Part shown: positions 44,156 through 52,816 of the stretch, one piece after another
How the letters are laid out: every line of letters starts with the position of its first letter
Position numbering within the stretch: position 1 is the first letter of the stretch
DNA from: an uncultured Phycisphaeraceae bacterium
GTDB taxonomy: Bacteria > Planctomycetota > Phycisphaerae > Phycisphaerales > UBA1924
Length of the DNA: 64,000 nucleotides
Assembly (NCBI GenBank): GCA_937899905.1
Contig: CALCCF010000049.1
Span: 1-64,000 of the forward strand
Reading direction: 5' to 3'
Made by a program: the position numbers and the translations under genes
Notes under the pieces: model-generated
Told to the model about the DNA's origin: nothing
What the model saw: only the letters and a program-made list of their open reading frames with translations
Database searches by the model: none

Positions 44156-45142
44156 TTGCCACACGTGATTTCCTTGTTATGGCTGCTGCTCGGGCTCGCG
44201 TTGCTCGTTGTTGGGGCCGAGGTCATGATCCGTGGTGCGACGCAGCTCGCCAAGCGGCTGGGCGTGCCCACGTTCGTCATCGGGCTCACGGTCGTGGCCT
44301 TCGGCACCAGCATGCCCGAACTCGCGACCGGTGTCGGCGCGGTGCTCAAGGAAGAGAGCAACCTGATCGTTGGAGCCGTCGTTGGGTCGAACGTTGCGAA
44401 TATCGCACTGGTACTCGGCTTAGCCGCGCTCATCCGGCCGGCTCAGGTTCGCGGTGGGGTTGTTCGGCGCGAGGTCCCGATGCTCATCGCGATCACGGTG
44501 GCGTTCGTTGCCGTGCTCTTTGGGGGTGTCGTTCATCGTGTCGAGGCCGGCTTCTTGGCCGCGGGCTTTGTTGCGTTCATCATCTGGACGTTGTACGCCT
44601 CAAGGCATCTGAATCCCGAGGATTCCGCGCTCGTCATCGAGACCGAAGAAGAGTCCAAGGATGAAGACAGCAACGGGGCTACGAAGAGCCTGCCACTCGC
44701 GGGCGTGTTCATCGTGCTCGGGCTGGCGATGATGGTCCTGGGCTCGGACCGTGCGGTTGAGGGCGCCGAGCAACTCGCGACCGCCTTCGGCGTGCCCGCC
44801 TTCATCATCGGGCTCACGCTCGTGGCTTTCGGAACATCGCTTCCCGAGGTCGTGACCACGGGTGTCGCCGCGATTCGTGGCCACTCGGACCTGGCGGTAG
44901 GCAATGTGCTGGGGTCGAACATCTTCAACGTGCTCTGCGTGATCGGCATCAGCGGGCTTATCGGGCCGCTCGAAGTGCCCGAGATCGCCCTGCGGCGCGA
45001 TGCCTGGGTGATGCTCGCGCTCACGCTCATCCTGCTGCCGATCATGGCGACGCGGTTCACGATCTCCCGCAAGGAAGGGTGCGTCCTGCTGGCCGCATAT
45101 GCCGCATACATCACCGCGGTTGGCATGGGCTGGTCCATATAA
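44156..45142 (+). CDS. calcium/sodium (CaCA-type) antiporter, YrbG-like
   Basis: A 328-residue inner-membrane exchanger with about ten helices. The two inverted halves each hold an alpha-repeat: GLTVVAFGTSMPELATG with GAVVGSNVANI, and GLTLVAFGTSLPEVVTT with GNVLGSNIFNV. The acidic residues that bind cation are present in both. An acidic loop (ETEEESKDEDSN) joins the halves. It probably exports calcium against sodium or protons. The start is uncertain: TTG 44156 lies 11 bases after GGAG, and GTG 44165 is the alternative. Confidence 0.92.
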   Translation: MPHVISLLWLLLGLALLVVGAEVMIRGATQLAKRLGVPTFVIGLTVVAFGTSMPELATGVGAVLKEESNLIVGAVVGSNVANIALVLGLAALIRPAQVRGGVVRREVPMLIAITVAFVAVLFGGVVHRVEAGFLAAGFVAFIIWTLYASRHLNPEDSALVIETEEESKDEDSNGATKSLPLAGVFIVLGLAMMVLGSDRAVEGAEQLATAFGVPAFIIGLTLVAFGTSLPEVVTTGVAAIRGHSDLAVGNVLGSNIFNVLCVIGISGLIGPLEVPEIALRRDAWVMLALTLILLPIMATRFTISRKEGCVLLAAYAAYITAVGMGWSI

Positions 45143-45256
45143 GCGGCGGCGTCTTGTTTTGTCCGGCTGGGGGCCAAATCTGGCGATCGCCGGCGAATTT
45201 GCCGCGGCCTGCCTGCCGATTGTGTATCCGGGTAACGCCCGTTCCCGGAGAGCCGC

Positions 45257-46558
45257 ATGCTGCGTGTCGCCATCAAGGAAGCCGCACCGGGCATGCGCCT
45301 GGCCATGCCCGTGTACCACCCGCGTCGCGGCGGCCCGGTGCTGCTGAAGGCCGGTGTCTCGCTCGACGATCGCCTGATCGATCGTATGAAAGAGATCGAG
45401 CTGCGCGAGGTCTGGATCCGCTATCCCGGCATGGGATTCCTGGGCCGATACACCAGCCCCGCGATCACACAGGCCCGTGCGGAGCTCACCCATAGCGTGC
45501 TGAACGCGCTCGATTCCGTGGCTGTGAACGCCGAGGCCCGGCTGGACTTCTCGGAGTACAAGCGCGCCATCGTCTCGTTGGTAGAGCAGCTGATGCGGTC
45601 ACCCACTGCCGCGTACTACGTGGAGGAGCTCGCGGCACAGGACACGCCCCACGGCCGACACGCGAACAGCGTGTGCTTCCTGAGCCTGCTGATGGGCCTG
45701 AAGCTGGGCGACTACCTGATCGCCGAGCGATCGCGACTACACGCCACCCACGCGAAGGACGTGACATCGTTGGGTGTGGGCGCGATGCTGCACGATGTCG
45801 GAATGCTGCGCCTCTCTCCGGAGGCCCTGCGAAAGTGGAACAGCAAGCACGACGAGAACGACCCGCACTGGCAGAGCCATGTAAAGCTCGGATTCGAGAT
45901 GGTGCGCCAAGGTATCGACCCTTCTGCCGCGGCAATCGTGCTGCATCATCACCAGCAATACGACGGCTCAGGCTTCCCGCGTCGCAAGCTCATCGGCGGT
46001 GGTTCAGCGCCGCTCGAAGGCCAGGACATCCATGTCTTCGCGCGCATCGTCGCCGTTGCCGATGCGTTCGATCGGCTGCGCGATAGCGGGGATGCGCCGG
46101 GTTCGGATCGGGTCGCGCAGACGCGACGCCCCACCGTGGCGGCATTGCGCGAAGTCGCGCTCGGCGAGTCGTCGAAGCGATTCGACCCCATGGTGATCCG
46201 GGCTCTGATTGCTTCCGTGCCTGCATATGCGCCCGGTTCGGTAGTAAGGCTCAACGATGGCCGGGATGCGGTCGTGTGCAATTGGCGGCCGGACGATCCA
46301 TGCCGTCCGCGTGTGCTGCCCATCGAAGGCTTGTCCGCCGCGATCGACTCCGATGATGACGCGGAGCAGATCCTCGACGGCCACGAGATGCCCGCCAACG
46401 CGATCGATCTGAGCGCTTCGCCCGCGCTCTACATCGCGCGGGCCGAGGGCTTCGATGTCTCCGATGACAACTTCCTGCTGCCCGAAGCGTCGGCGTTCGA
46501 CCTGAAAAAGGCGGACCGCGATCGCATCAACCGGGCGGAAACCCTGGAAGCGTCGTAA
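45257..46558 (+). CDS. HD-GYP-like c-di-GMP phosphodiesterase
   Basis: A 433-residue cytoplasmic protein. The HD-GYP core lies near residues 135-270: HGRHANSVCFLSLLMG, the HD pair in AMLHDVGML, HVKLGFEMV, then HHHQQYDGSGFPRR with GFP in the GYP position, and VAVADAFDRL. This fits a c-di-GMP phosphodiesterase, though the GYP motif is changed. The N-terminal 100 residues resemble the DUF3391-type domain often seen before HD-GYP. The C-terminal 130 residues are not recognised. GGAGAG precedes the ATG by 5 bases. Confidence 0.85.
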   Translation: MLRVAIKEAAPGMRLAMPVYHPRRGGPVLLKAGVSLDDRLIDRMKEIELREVWIRYPGMGFLGRYTSPAITQARAELTHSVLNALDSVAVNAEARLDFSEYKRAIVSLVEQLMRSPTAAYYVEELAAQDTPHGRHANSVCFLSLLMGLKLGDYLIAERSRLHATHAKDVTSLGVGAMLHDVGMLRLSPEALRKWNSKHDENDPHWQSHVKLGFEMVRQGIDPSAAAIVLHHHQQYDGSGFPRRKLIGGGSAPLEGQDIHVFARIVAVADAFDRLRDSGDAPGSDRVAQTRRPTVAALREVALGESSKRFDPMVIRALIASVPAYAPGSVVRLNDGRDAVVCNWRPDDPCRPRVLPIEGLSAAIDSDDDAEQILDGHEMPANAIDLSASPALYIARAEGFDVSDDNFLLPEASAFDLKKADRDRINRAETLEAS

Positions 46559-46579
46559 TCGAGTTCTGTTCCAGCCGGA

Positions 46580-48331
46580 TCAGCCGGCGGCCGGAGTGCT
46601 CTGGCTGACCTTTTCGCCATCCGCGGTGGTCGAGACCGGGGTCGTTATGGTGTCGGCGTCGCCAACTGGGCCATCCGCGTCGGCATCGGCCGCGGCGACG
46701 GGAGTCTCTGACGTGGCTTCTTCGGCGGCGGACGCCTCGGTGGTGCGGGACGGGCGTCCGCGCGAGCCACGATCGGGCACTGGCTGGCCGTCCTCATCAA
46801 GCCGGTAGCCCACGGCCTGCAACCCGGCCTCATCCCAGCCGCCGGTGAGCACCTCGCCGGTGTCGGGCGTCCTGGTCAGCACGCGATCACCAGCCGCGAG
46901 CCCCGCAAGCACCTCGGCTTGTGTCTCGCTCCGCCGACCGAGTTGCACGGGAACACGCTGGAACCGGGGTCCGACGGGCCTGTACACGTACCGCAAGCGC
47001 CCATCGCTGAACACCGACTGGACGGGCACGGTGAGTGCTTCATCCACGCGGTCGAGCACGATTGTCGCCTCGGCGCGCATGGAGGGCTTGAGCTGCTTCG
47101 CGAGTTCGCCGGGCTCCAAGAGCACTCGGACGGTGTACTCGCGGAGGTTCGGGTCACGCCAATTGCCGCTCTCGGCGAGTACGCCGATCGACTCCACGGT
47201 CCCGGGAAGGCTCGCGGAATCCAGTGCTTCGATCTTGACCGTCGCACTCTGCCCCGGACGCAGGCGGCCCGCGAGGGACTCATGCACCCGAACCGATGCA
47301 ACCATCTCGCCGGTATCAGGAAGCACGATCACGACCTCGTTGGGGCGGATTTCCATGCCCGGCTCGGGGGTCTCGCTGTTCCAACGGCCGCGACGCGTGC
47401 TCGAGTTGTACACGACGAGGCCATCGTTTGGGGCCCGCACCTCGCAAAAGCTGAGCTGTTCATTGAGCTTGGCAAGGCGGTCCGTGCGGAGCTCGAGCTG
47501 TCGGCGAGCGTTCTTGCGGCTGGCGTCCTTGCTGGAGAGCTCGATCGCGTTCTGCTTGCGGACGCGTTCGACCTTGGCCTTTGCCTCTTCAACGTCGCTG
47601 CTGCGTTGCTTCTCGTCGCGAGGCCGCTGGTAGCTCTTGTACGTGTCGAGCGCGAGCTGGGCCTGCTTGACGCGTGATACCGCTTCGAGGAGCTGGATCT
47701 CCTCCTGCTCGTAATCATTGAGGCTCTTGAAATCTCTCTCGAACAGCGTCGTGCTTTGCTCGAACTTGCCGCTCAGACGCTTGTGGTTTCGCTGTGCGCT
47801 ATCGAGATCGGCCTGTAGCCTTTCCAGCTCTTTGGGATCGTCACCGTCTCTCCACTGCTGATAGGCTAGCTCGGCCAACTCCAGTTCGAGGTTGGCCGCA
47901 CGGAGGTTCGAGTCGTTGTCGCTGACTCGGATGAGGTAGGCATTCTCGGCGGCCTCGAGGTCGGCCCGGGCCGTCTCAACTCGACTCTCCTCTTCGGTGA
48001 TCTGTTCCTCGATCGACTCGCTGTTGAGCACGAAGAGCACGTCGCCTTCGGAGACGCGTGTGCCCTCCGCGATGATCGAGACCAGCGTGGCCCGGCTGTC
48101 GAGCTTGTTTCGGATCTCAACCTGCTGGCGAGCCTCGAGCTCACCGGTCGCGATGGTCTGGATATCAAAATCCTGCACCGATGCCGCGACGATGTCGTTC
48201 GTCGCGGTGGACTCGGTCAGGGTCACCTGGGTCGATCCATACCAGACCCCCCCGCCGATTACGGCGAGCGCGATGACCGACCCGACAACCTTGACGAGCG
48301 TCGAACCGCGGCGACAGTGGCGTTGATCCAC
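46580..48331 (-). CDS. HlyD-like membrane fusion protein without a partner transporter
   Basis: A 583-residue adaptor. A membrane helix lies near residues 13-30. Lipoyl halves (GELEARQQVEIRNKLDSRATLVSI and EVRAPNDGLVVYNSS) flank a coiled coil of about 200 residues, longer than in the other adaptor of this window. Beta-barrel and membrane-proximal domains follow, then a 90-residue Ala, Asp and Thr-rich tail. The usual ABC or RND partner gene is absent on both sides, so it may serve a transporter encoded elsewhere. GTG start with AAGGGA about 7 bases upstream. Confidence 0.85.
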   Translation of the reverse strand: MDQRHCRRGSTLVKVVGSVIALAVIGGGVWYGSTQVTLTESTATNDIVAASVQDFDIQTIATGELEARQQVEIRNKLDSRATLVSIIAEGTRVSEGDVLFVLNSESIEEQITEEESRVETARADLEAAENAYLIRVSDNDSNLRAANLELELAELAYQQWRDGDDPKELERLQADLDSAQRNHKRLSGKFEQSTTLFERDFKSLNDYEQEEIQLLEAVSRVKQAQLALDTYKSYQRPRDEKQRSSDVEEAKAKVERVRKQNAIELSSKDASRKNARRQLELRTDRLAKLNEQLSFCEVRAPNDGLVVYNSSTRRGRWNSETPEPGMEIRPNEVVIVLPDTGEMVASVRVHESLAGRLRPGQSATVKIEALDSASLPGTVESIGVLAESGNWRDPNLREYTVRVLLEPGELAKQLKPSMRAEATIVLDRVDEALTVPVQSVFSDGRLRYVYRPVGPRFQRVPVQLGRRSETQAEVLAGLAAGDRVLTRTPDTGEVLTGGWDEAGLQAVGYRLDEDGQPVPDRGSRGRPSRTTEASAAEEATSETPVAAADADADGPVGDADTITTPVSTTADGEKVSQSTPAAG

Positions 48332-48526
48332 GGATGAGTCCCTTCATGTGGGCTACGAATCCGGGGGCGGCCCGAACCCGATACCTTGGAGTGTGCGGCG
48401 CGTTGCACCGAGACCGGTTGAATCATCGGTCCCGCAGATGAGTCGACACTAGCGTTCAACCACCAAGAGCCCCGAAAGGTTCCGTTCCGTCGAAGGAAAC
48501 CCCGAAAAAACCCTGGATGATCCCTC

Positions 48527-49261
48527 GTGCATCGTGATCCCGACCAATCCGCCCGCGAAGAGCCCTCGGCCACAGCGCCCTGGCTCCTGACCGTCGCCGC
48601 CGCTGCTGAGGCCGAGGCCGTCTTGCAGGGGCTCGGTGTTGACGCCCCACTCCCCGCGGAGTGGCACCCGTTCGAGGCCAGCGATCGGCTCGTGGTCGTC
48701 GTGACCGGAATCGGGAAGTCGAACGCGGCGGCCGCGACAGCCGGAGCGTTGGGTTCTCGGACGTTTGGGGCCGTGCTGAACCTTGGCATTGCCGGTTCAT
48801 TGCCCGTCGCCACACCGCTGGACCTGGGCGATACGGTGATCGCGACACGATCGATCTATGCGGACGAGGGCCTCGTTCTGCCGGATGGCTCGTTTATCGG
48901 GTGCAGCGACATGGGCTTCCCGCTCGGCCCGTTCGATGACTGGGGCGTACGCGGCGATCCGAGCTTACTGGACGCACTGGCGGGACTCGCGACGGTGACC
49001 GCGCCGATTGCGACGGTCTCGACCTGCTCGGCGACGGATCCGCTGGCTCGGACGGTCGTCGAACGGACGTGGGCCGTGGCCGAAGCGATGGAGGGTGCCG
49101 CGGTCGGCCACGTGGCGGCCCGGCTCGGCGTGCCGTTCCTGGAACTGCGAGCCGTGAGCAACACGACCGGCGATCGCGGAAACCAGCGTTGGTCGATCCG
49201 GCTCGCGCTCGATCGCGTCCGGGAACTTGCTGCCGGCGTCGCGGCCGCAGCCGCCCGATAA
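48527..49261 (+). CDS. mqnB: futalosine hydrolase
   Basis: MqnB removes hypoxanthine from futalosine in the futalosine route to menaquinone. The 244 residues belong to the nucleoside phosphorylase family. VVVTGIGKSNAAAAT, LNLGIAGSLP and EAMEGAAVGHVAARLGVPFLELRAVSN are typical, and the last segment matches the MqnB version better than MTA/SAH nucleosidase. The presence of ahcY, which removes the need for SAH nucleosidase, agrees with this. The GTG start lacks a clear ribosome site. Other mqn genes are not in the window. Confidence 0.85.
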   Translation: MHRDPDQSAREEPSATAPWLLTVAAAAEAEAVLQGLGVDAPLPAEWHPFEASDRLVVVVTGIGKSNAAAATAGALGSRTFGAVLNLGIAGSLPVATPLDLGDTVIATRSIYADEGLVLPDGSFIGCSDMGFPLGPFDDWGVRGDPSLLDALAGLATVTAPIATVSTCSATDPLARTVVERTWAVAEAMEGAAVGHVAARLGVPFLELRAVSNTTGDRGNQRWSIRLALDRVRELAAGVAAAAAR

Positions 49262-49430
49262 ACGCGGGTGAGATTCCCAAGGTCCGGTTGTAACGCGTGG
49301 GCGGTCGAGGTCGGGCCCGATGGCCGCAGCGTCTGCTGGACCGATGCCTCGCACGGACCGATTTTCTGGCTGAATCGAGGGATTGCGCGGCCGTGCCGCG
49401 CTGGAACCGCGTGCAGGTCAGGGGGCCATT

Positions 49431-50720
49431 GTGGGCATCTCACTCAAGACACTCTCGGCTCTCGGTTCAGCCCGCCTCATGAGCGGTTCGGGATCCCCGA
49501 TCGCGTTCGAGTTTGGAACGTCCGAGCTCAAGGTGCTCCAGATCACGACCGGCCCGAACCCGCACCTCGTCGCAGCCGCTGCGCTGGAGATGCCCCCTCG
49601 GCTGCGTCGCGACGCGCAAGCGCGGCTGGCGTTCCAGATCGAGGCCCTGCCAAAGCTGGTCAAAGCCGGCGGCTTCAAGGGCAAGCGGGCCGTGTGCTCC
49701 ATGCCCAGCGCGATGTCCTTTTGCAAGCACCTCAAGATTGTCAAGGCCGACGGTGTATCGCTGGAAACGCTGGTTCGCGCGAAGCTGCAGTCGACGATGG
49801 GCTGTGATCCCAATGCCCTGGTCTATCGGTGGGTGCCTGTCGAGGGGGGCGCCGGAAGCCGTGATGAGGTCATCTGCATGGGCGCTGGCCGAGAGGTCAT
49901 CCAACGGCTGATGCGCGGCTTGAAGGCCGCCAAGCTCGAGCCTGTGGCGATGCACAGCGACTTCCAGGCCATCCTGACGGCCATGCACGCCTGCACCCGC
50001 CATCTCGATGATCACGAGGACAAGCCCACGCTGTATCTCGAGCTTGGGGCCGGTGGCTCCAGGGTGCTTGTTGGCGACGGCGAGCGTCTGGCGTTCGCGA
50101 AGTTCGTTGAGATCGGCGGACGCCACCTCGATGAGGCCATCGCTCGCGAGCAGAACATCGACCTCGAGCGTGCGCGGCACATCCGCCTGGACCTCGAGAC
50201 ACTCGTCCCGGAAACCGCGGATGCCGCGCCGGTCGAAGCGGTTGAGGCGGCAGCTGAGGACTCGGGCTCCGGATCGGGATTGGCCATGCTCGAGGCGGCT
50301 CTGAAGCGGTCTCGAGCCCGGCCGAACAACGAGGACAATGGCGGAAGCGCCGTGATGGCAGCTCTCGATGAGAGCGCGATGGGGATGGAGACGTTGGACG
50401 AGGCGATGTCCCGCACCGGCACCGATCTGTCCGAGCCGCTGGAGATCCTCACCGATGAGGTCCAGATGTGCGTCCGGTATTACAACGGGATGTGCCCGCA
50501 GCGTCGGATCGAGCGCGTCGTGTTCCTCGGCGGTGAGTGCCGCCAGATGGCGTTGTGCACCCACATCGCCAAGAGGCTGAACTTGCCGGCGCAGATCGCC
50601 GACCCGCTCGCTCGTGTTACTCGGACCGGCAACGAGCCCTGCATCGGCACGGACCTCAGCGGCAGCCAGCCCGGTTGGGCTGTGGCGCTTGGCTTGTGCC
50701 TTCGTCCAACCGATCTTTGA
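49431..50720 (+). CDS. pilM: PilM-like pilus/secretion platform protein
   Basis: A 429-residue actin-fold cytoplasmic protein. IAFEFGTSELKVLQI is the opening strand pair of PilM, LYLELGAGGSRVLVGDGERLAFAKFVEIGG is the central nucleotide-binding region, and RIERVVFLGGE follows. An Ala, Glu and Ser-rich insert of about 75 residues near 265-340 is unusual. PilM binds the N-terminus of PilN at the inner membrane. The GTG at 49431 is preferred because AGGGGG lies 5 bases upstream; the longer frame from TTG 49383 is unlikely. It is the first gene of a five-gene operon. Confidence 0.85.
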   Translation: MGISLKTLSALGSARLMSGSGSPIAFEFGTSELKVLQITTGPNPHLVAAAALEMPPRLRRDAQARLAFQIEALPKLVKAGGFKGKRAVCSMPSAMSFCKHLKIVKADGVSLETLVRAKLQSTMGCDPNALVYRWVPVEGGAGSRDEVICMGAGREVIQRLMRGLKAAKLEPVAMHSDFQAILTAMHACTRHLDDHEDKPTLYLELGAGGSRVLVGDGERLAFAKFVEIGGRHLDEAIAREQNIDLERARHIRLDLETLVPETADAAPVEAVEAAAEDSGSGSGLAMLEAALKRSRARPNNEDNGGSAVMAALDESAMGMETLDEAMSRTGTDLSEPLEILTDEVQMCVRYYNGMCPQRRIERVVFLGGECRQMALCTHIAKRLNLPAQIADPLARVTRTGNEPCIGTDLSGSQPGWAVALGLCLRPTDL

Positions 50721-50746
50721 AGAGGCCCATACCCCGGAGGATGGCG

Positions 50747-51631
50747 ATGCTCGGACCTTCCAATGACAATTCCCAGCAGGGCGGCGCCCTAGGCGGCGGC
50801 TTCCTGCCCGAGGACTATGTGCAGCGCAAGGCCGAGGGGCGGGCCAACATTATTGGGCTCACGCTCTTCTGCGCCGTGATGGGCACCGTGGTCGCCGCCT
50901 TCTTCGTGACCAATCGGAGTTGGAAGACCGTCCACGAGGAGCGGGAAGCCATCGCCGTGCAGTACACCGCGGCCGAGCCCGAGATCGAGCTGCTCATCAA
51001 GCTCGAGGAGCGCAAGGAGCAGATGCTCCAAAAGGCCGAGATCGTGACCGCGCTCATCGAGCCGGTACCACGCAGCATCCTGATGGCCGAACTCGTCACA
51101 CGCATGCCCGAGGACATGACGCTCTTGACTGTCGAGCTACAGGGCCGGCGTGTGGCCGATGCGGCACCGACCAAGGAAGACGATTCGCGTTCGAAGCGGT
51201 CGAGCGCTCGTGGTCGAAGGGCCGGCAGCCTCGGAGGGACGCGGACCGGGGCGAGCGCGGACGAGGCTGAGACCGCGAAGATCCTCCCGCCGCGGTACCA
51301 GTATTCGCTGACGCTCAACGGCGTCACGCCCGAGAACGGCGACATTGCCGACTACCTCGACGCGCTCAAGCTCTCGCCATTGCTGCGCAGGGTTGAGCTG
51401 CACTTCGCCGAGCCGCACAAGATGAACGACATCGAGCTGCGCAAGTTCGAGATCACCGCGGAGATCGATCCTCGGGCCGACGCGCGTGGCATCGATCCCC
51501 CCGATGCCGACAGCGCACTGGCGAACAACGGCACGCCACCCACCGAGGGTGCTGCTGAGGATGCAGGAGCAGGCCAGGCCGCCGAGGACGAGGCGTACGC
51601 CACCGTGAACGACGCCGGGGAGGGCCAGTAA
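50747..51631 (+). CDS. pilN: PilN-like inner-membrane protein
   Basis: A 294-residue protein with a cytoplasmic N-terminus containing FLPEDYVQRK, the segment that binds PilM, then one membrane helix (residues about 37-57) and a coiled-coil and ferredoxin-like periplasmic part. Two low-complexity insertions are present, one Arg and Ser-rich (residues about 145-180) and one at the C-terminus. GGAGG lies 6 bases before the ATG at 50747; the ATG at 50741 touches it directly and is rejected. The next gene follows after 1 base. Confidence 0.83.
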   Translation: MLGPSNDNSQQGGALGGGFLPEDYVQRKAEGRANIIGLTLFCAVMGTVVAAFFVTNRSWKTVHEEREAIAVQYTAAEPEIELLIKLEERKEQMLQKAEIVTALIEPVPRSILMAELVTRMPEDMTLLTVELQGRRVADAAPTKEDDSRSKRSSARGRRAGSLGGTRTGASADEAETAKILPPRYQYSLTLNGVTPENGDIADYLDALKLSPLLRRVELHFAEPHKMNDIELRKFEITAEIDPRADARGIDPPDADSALANNGTPPTEGAAEDAGAGQAAEDEAYATVNDAGEGQ

Positions 51632-51632
51632 C

Positions 51633-52169
51633 ATGAAGTTTGGCATCCGTGAATTCGTGCTGCTTCTTGTCCTGTTTGCCGTGCCACTGGCCAGCTATTG
51701 GTTTGTGTTCCGGCCGCAGAATGCGCAGATCGAGCGTGCGAAGGAAGAGATCGCGCTCCGCCGCGACAAGCTCGAGAAGCTGCAGCAGGAGAGCGCCCGT
51801 CGTGGTACGCTCGAGGCCGCGACCGATCAGATCGCCGAGCGCATCGAGTCGATCGAGGCCCGCCTGCCCACGAACAAGGAGCTCTCGGACGTGGTGCGGC
51901 AGGTGTCCGAACTCGCGGTCGAGGCGGGCTTGCAGCAGCCGTCGATTGTTGCCGAGAAGCCCGTGAAGGCGTCGCTCTACATGGAGCAGCCGCTCAAGAT
52001 CGAGATGGCCGGTGACTTCCGCGGGTTTTACAAGTTCCTGCTGGAACTCGAGCGTCTCGACCGCATCACGCGCTTGCCCGACATGACCGTGCGTCGCTCG
52101 GACAAGGTCGACGGCCACATGGTCGCCGAATTCACGCTGAGCATCTACTTCCAGGATGAGGAGGCCTGA
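51633..52169 (+). CDS. pilO: PilO-like inner-membrane protein
   Basis: A 178-residue protein with a membrane helix at residues 8-26, a coiled coil (residues 27-75) and a ferredoxin-like domain that ends ERLDRITRLPDM and FTLSIYFQDEE. This is the usual PilO/GspM-like layout, and PilO pairs with PilN in the periplasm. The stop overlaps the start of the next gene by 1 base (TGATG). Confidence 0.83.
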   Translation: MKFGIREFVLLLVLFAVPLASYWFVFRPQNAQIERAKEEIALRRDKLEKLQQESARRGTLEAATDQIAERIESIEARLPTNKELSDVVRQVSELAVEAGLQQPSIVAEKPVKASLYMEQPLKIEMAGDFRGFYKFLLELERLDRITRLPDMTVRRSDKVDGHMVAEFTLSIYFQDEEA

Positions 52170-52774
52170 TGAACGCCGACCCCTCAAATCTGCAAGAGCC
52201 AACGGGCGAGGACATCCAGCCCGTCGAGAGCTTCACGAGCGAGTCGAAGAAGCGCCTGCCGATGCAGGTTGGCATCGTCGCGGGCGTGCTGGTCGTAGCC
52301 GGTGGTGTGATCTTCTGGATGCACCACAAGGGCATCGCGCCGGGCAAGTTGCTCAAGCCGGTCGAAATGCGCTTCACGATCGAGCAGACCCAGGCACGGC
52401 ACTACGAGGGTGAGGAGCGCATTCTGCGCCAGCTTGCGCTCTCTGGCCCCCCGCCGCAGGTCCCGCTGACCGACATCGACGAGAACCCGTTCCGCCTCGA
52501 GCGGGCCCCCCAGCAAGAGGGCCCGACGATGCCGACCGAGGTCGGCCAGGTGCGCGACCAGACGCTGGTGCAGGCCGAGCAGATCCTGGGCTCGTTGAAG
52601 ATCGAGATGGTGCTCAACAGCGAGACCAACCCGCTGACGCGGATCAACGGCAAGGTCTACCGCGTTGGCGACAAGATCGACGGGGTGCTCGAGGTCGTGT
52701 CGATCTCGGGCCGCTCGGTGACCTTTCGTGCCAAGACGCTGATGCGAACGCTAGAGATGGACGGCAATCGCTGA
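52169..52774 (+). CDS. PilP-like periplasmic protein
   Basis: A 201-residue protein with one membrane helix near residues 34-51 and a C-terminal domain with the motif RINGKVYRVGDKIDGVLEVVSISGRSVTF, which fits the beta-sandwich of PilP/GspC. In known systems this domain contacts the secretin. The lipobox of classical PilP is absent and a membrane anchor takes its place, as in GspC. Its position after pilO supports the role. Confidence 0.7.
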   Translation: MNADPSNLQEPTGEDIQPVESFTSESKKRLPMQVGIVAGVLVVAGGVIFWMHHKGIAPGKLLKPVEMRFTIEQTQARHYEGEERILRQLALSGPPPQVPLTDIDENPFRLERAPQQEGPTMPTEVGQVRDQTLVQAEQILGSLKIEMVLNSETNPLTRINGKVYRVGDKIDGVLEVVSISGRSVTFRAKTLMRTLEMDGNR

Positions 52775-52816
52775 GTTGGATCGGCTGGGGTTGGATGGGC
52801 TGAGGGTGCGAGGCGG

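Noticed and set aside
49360-49400. Sigma-54 promoter before the pil operon
   Set aside because: GG and GC elements are present but 15 bases apart; sigma-54 needs 10.
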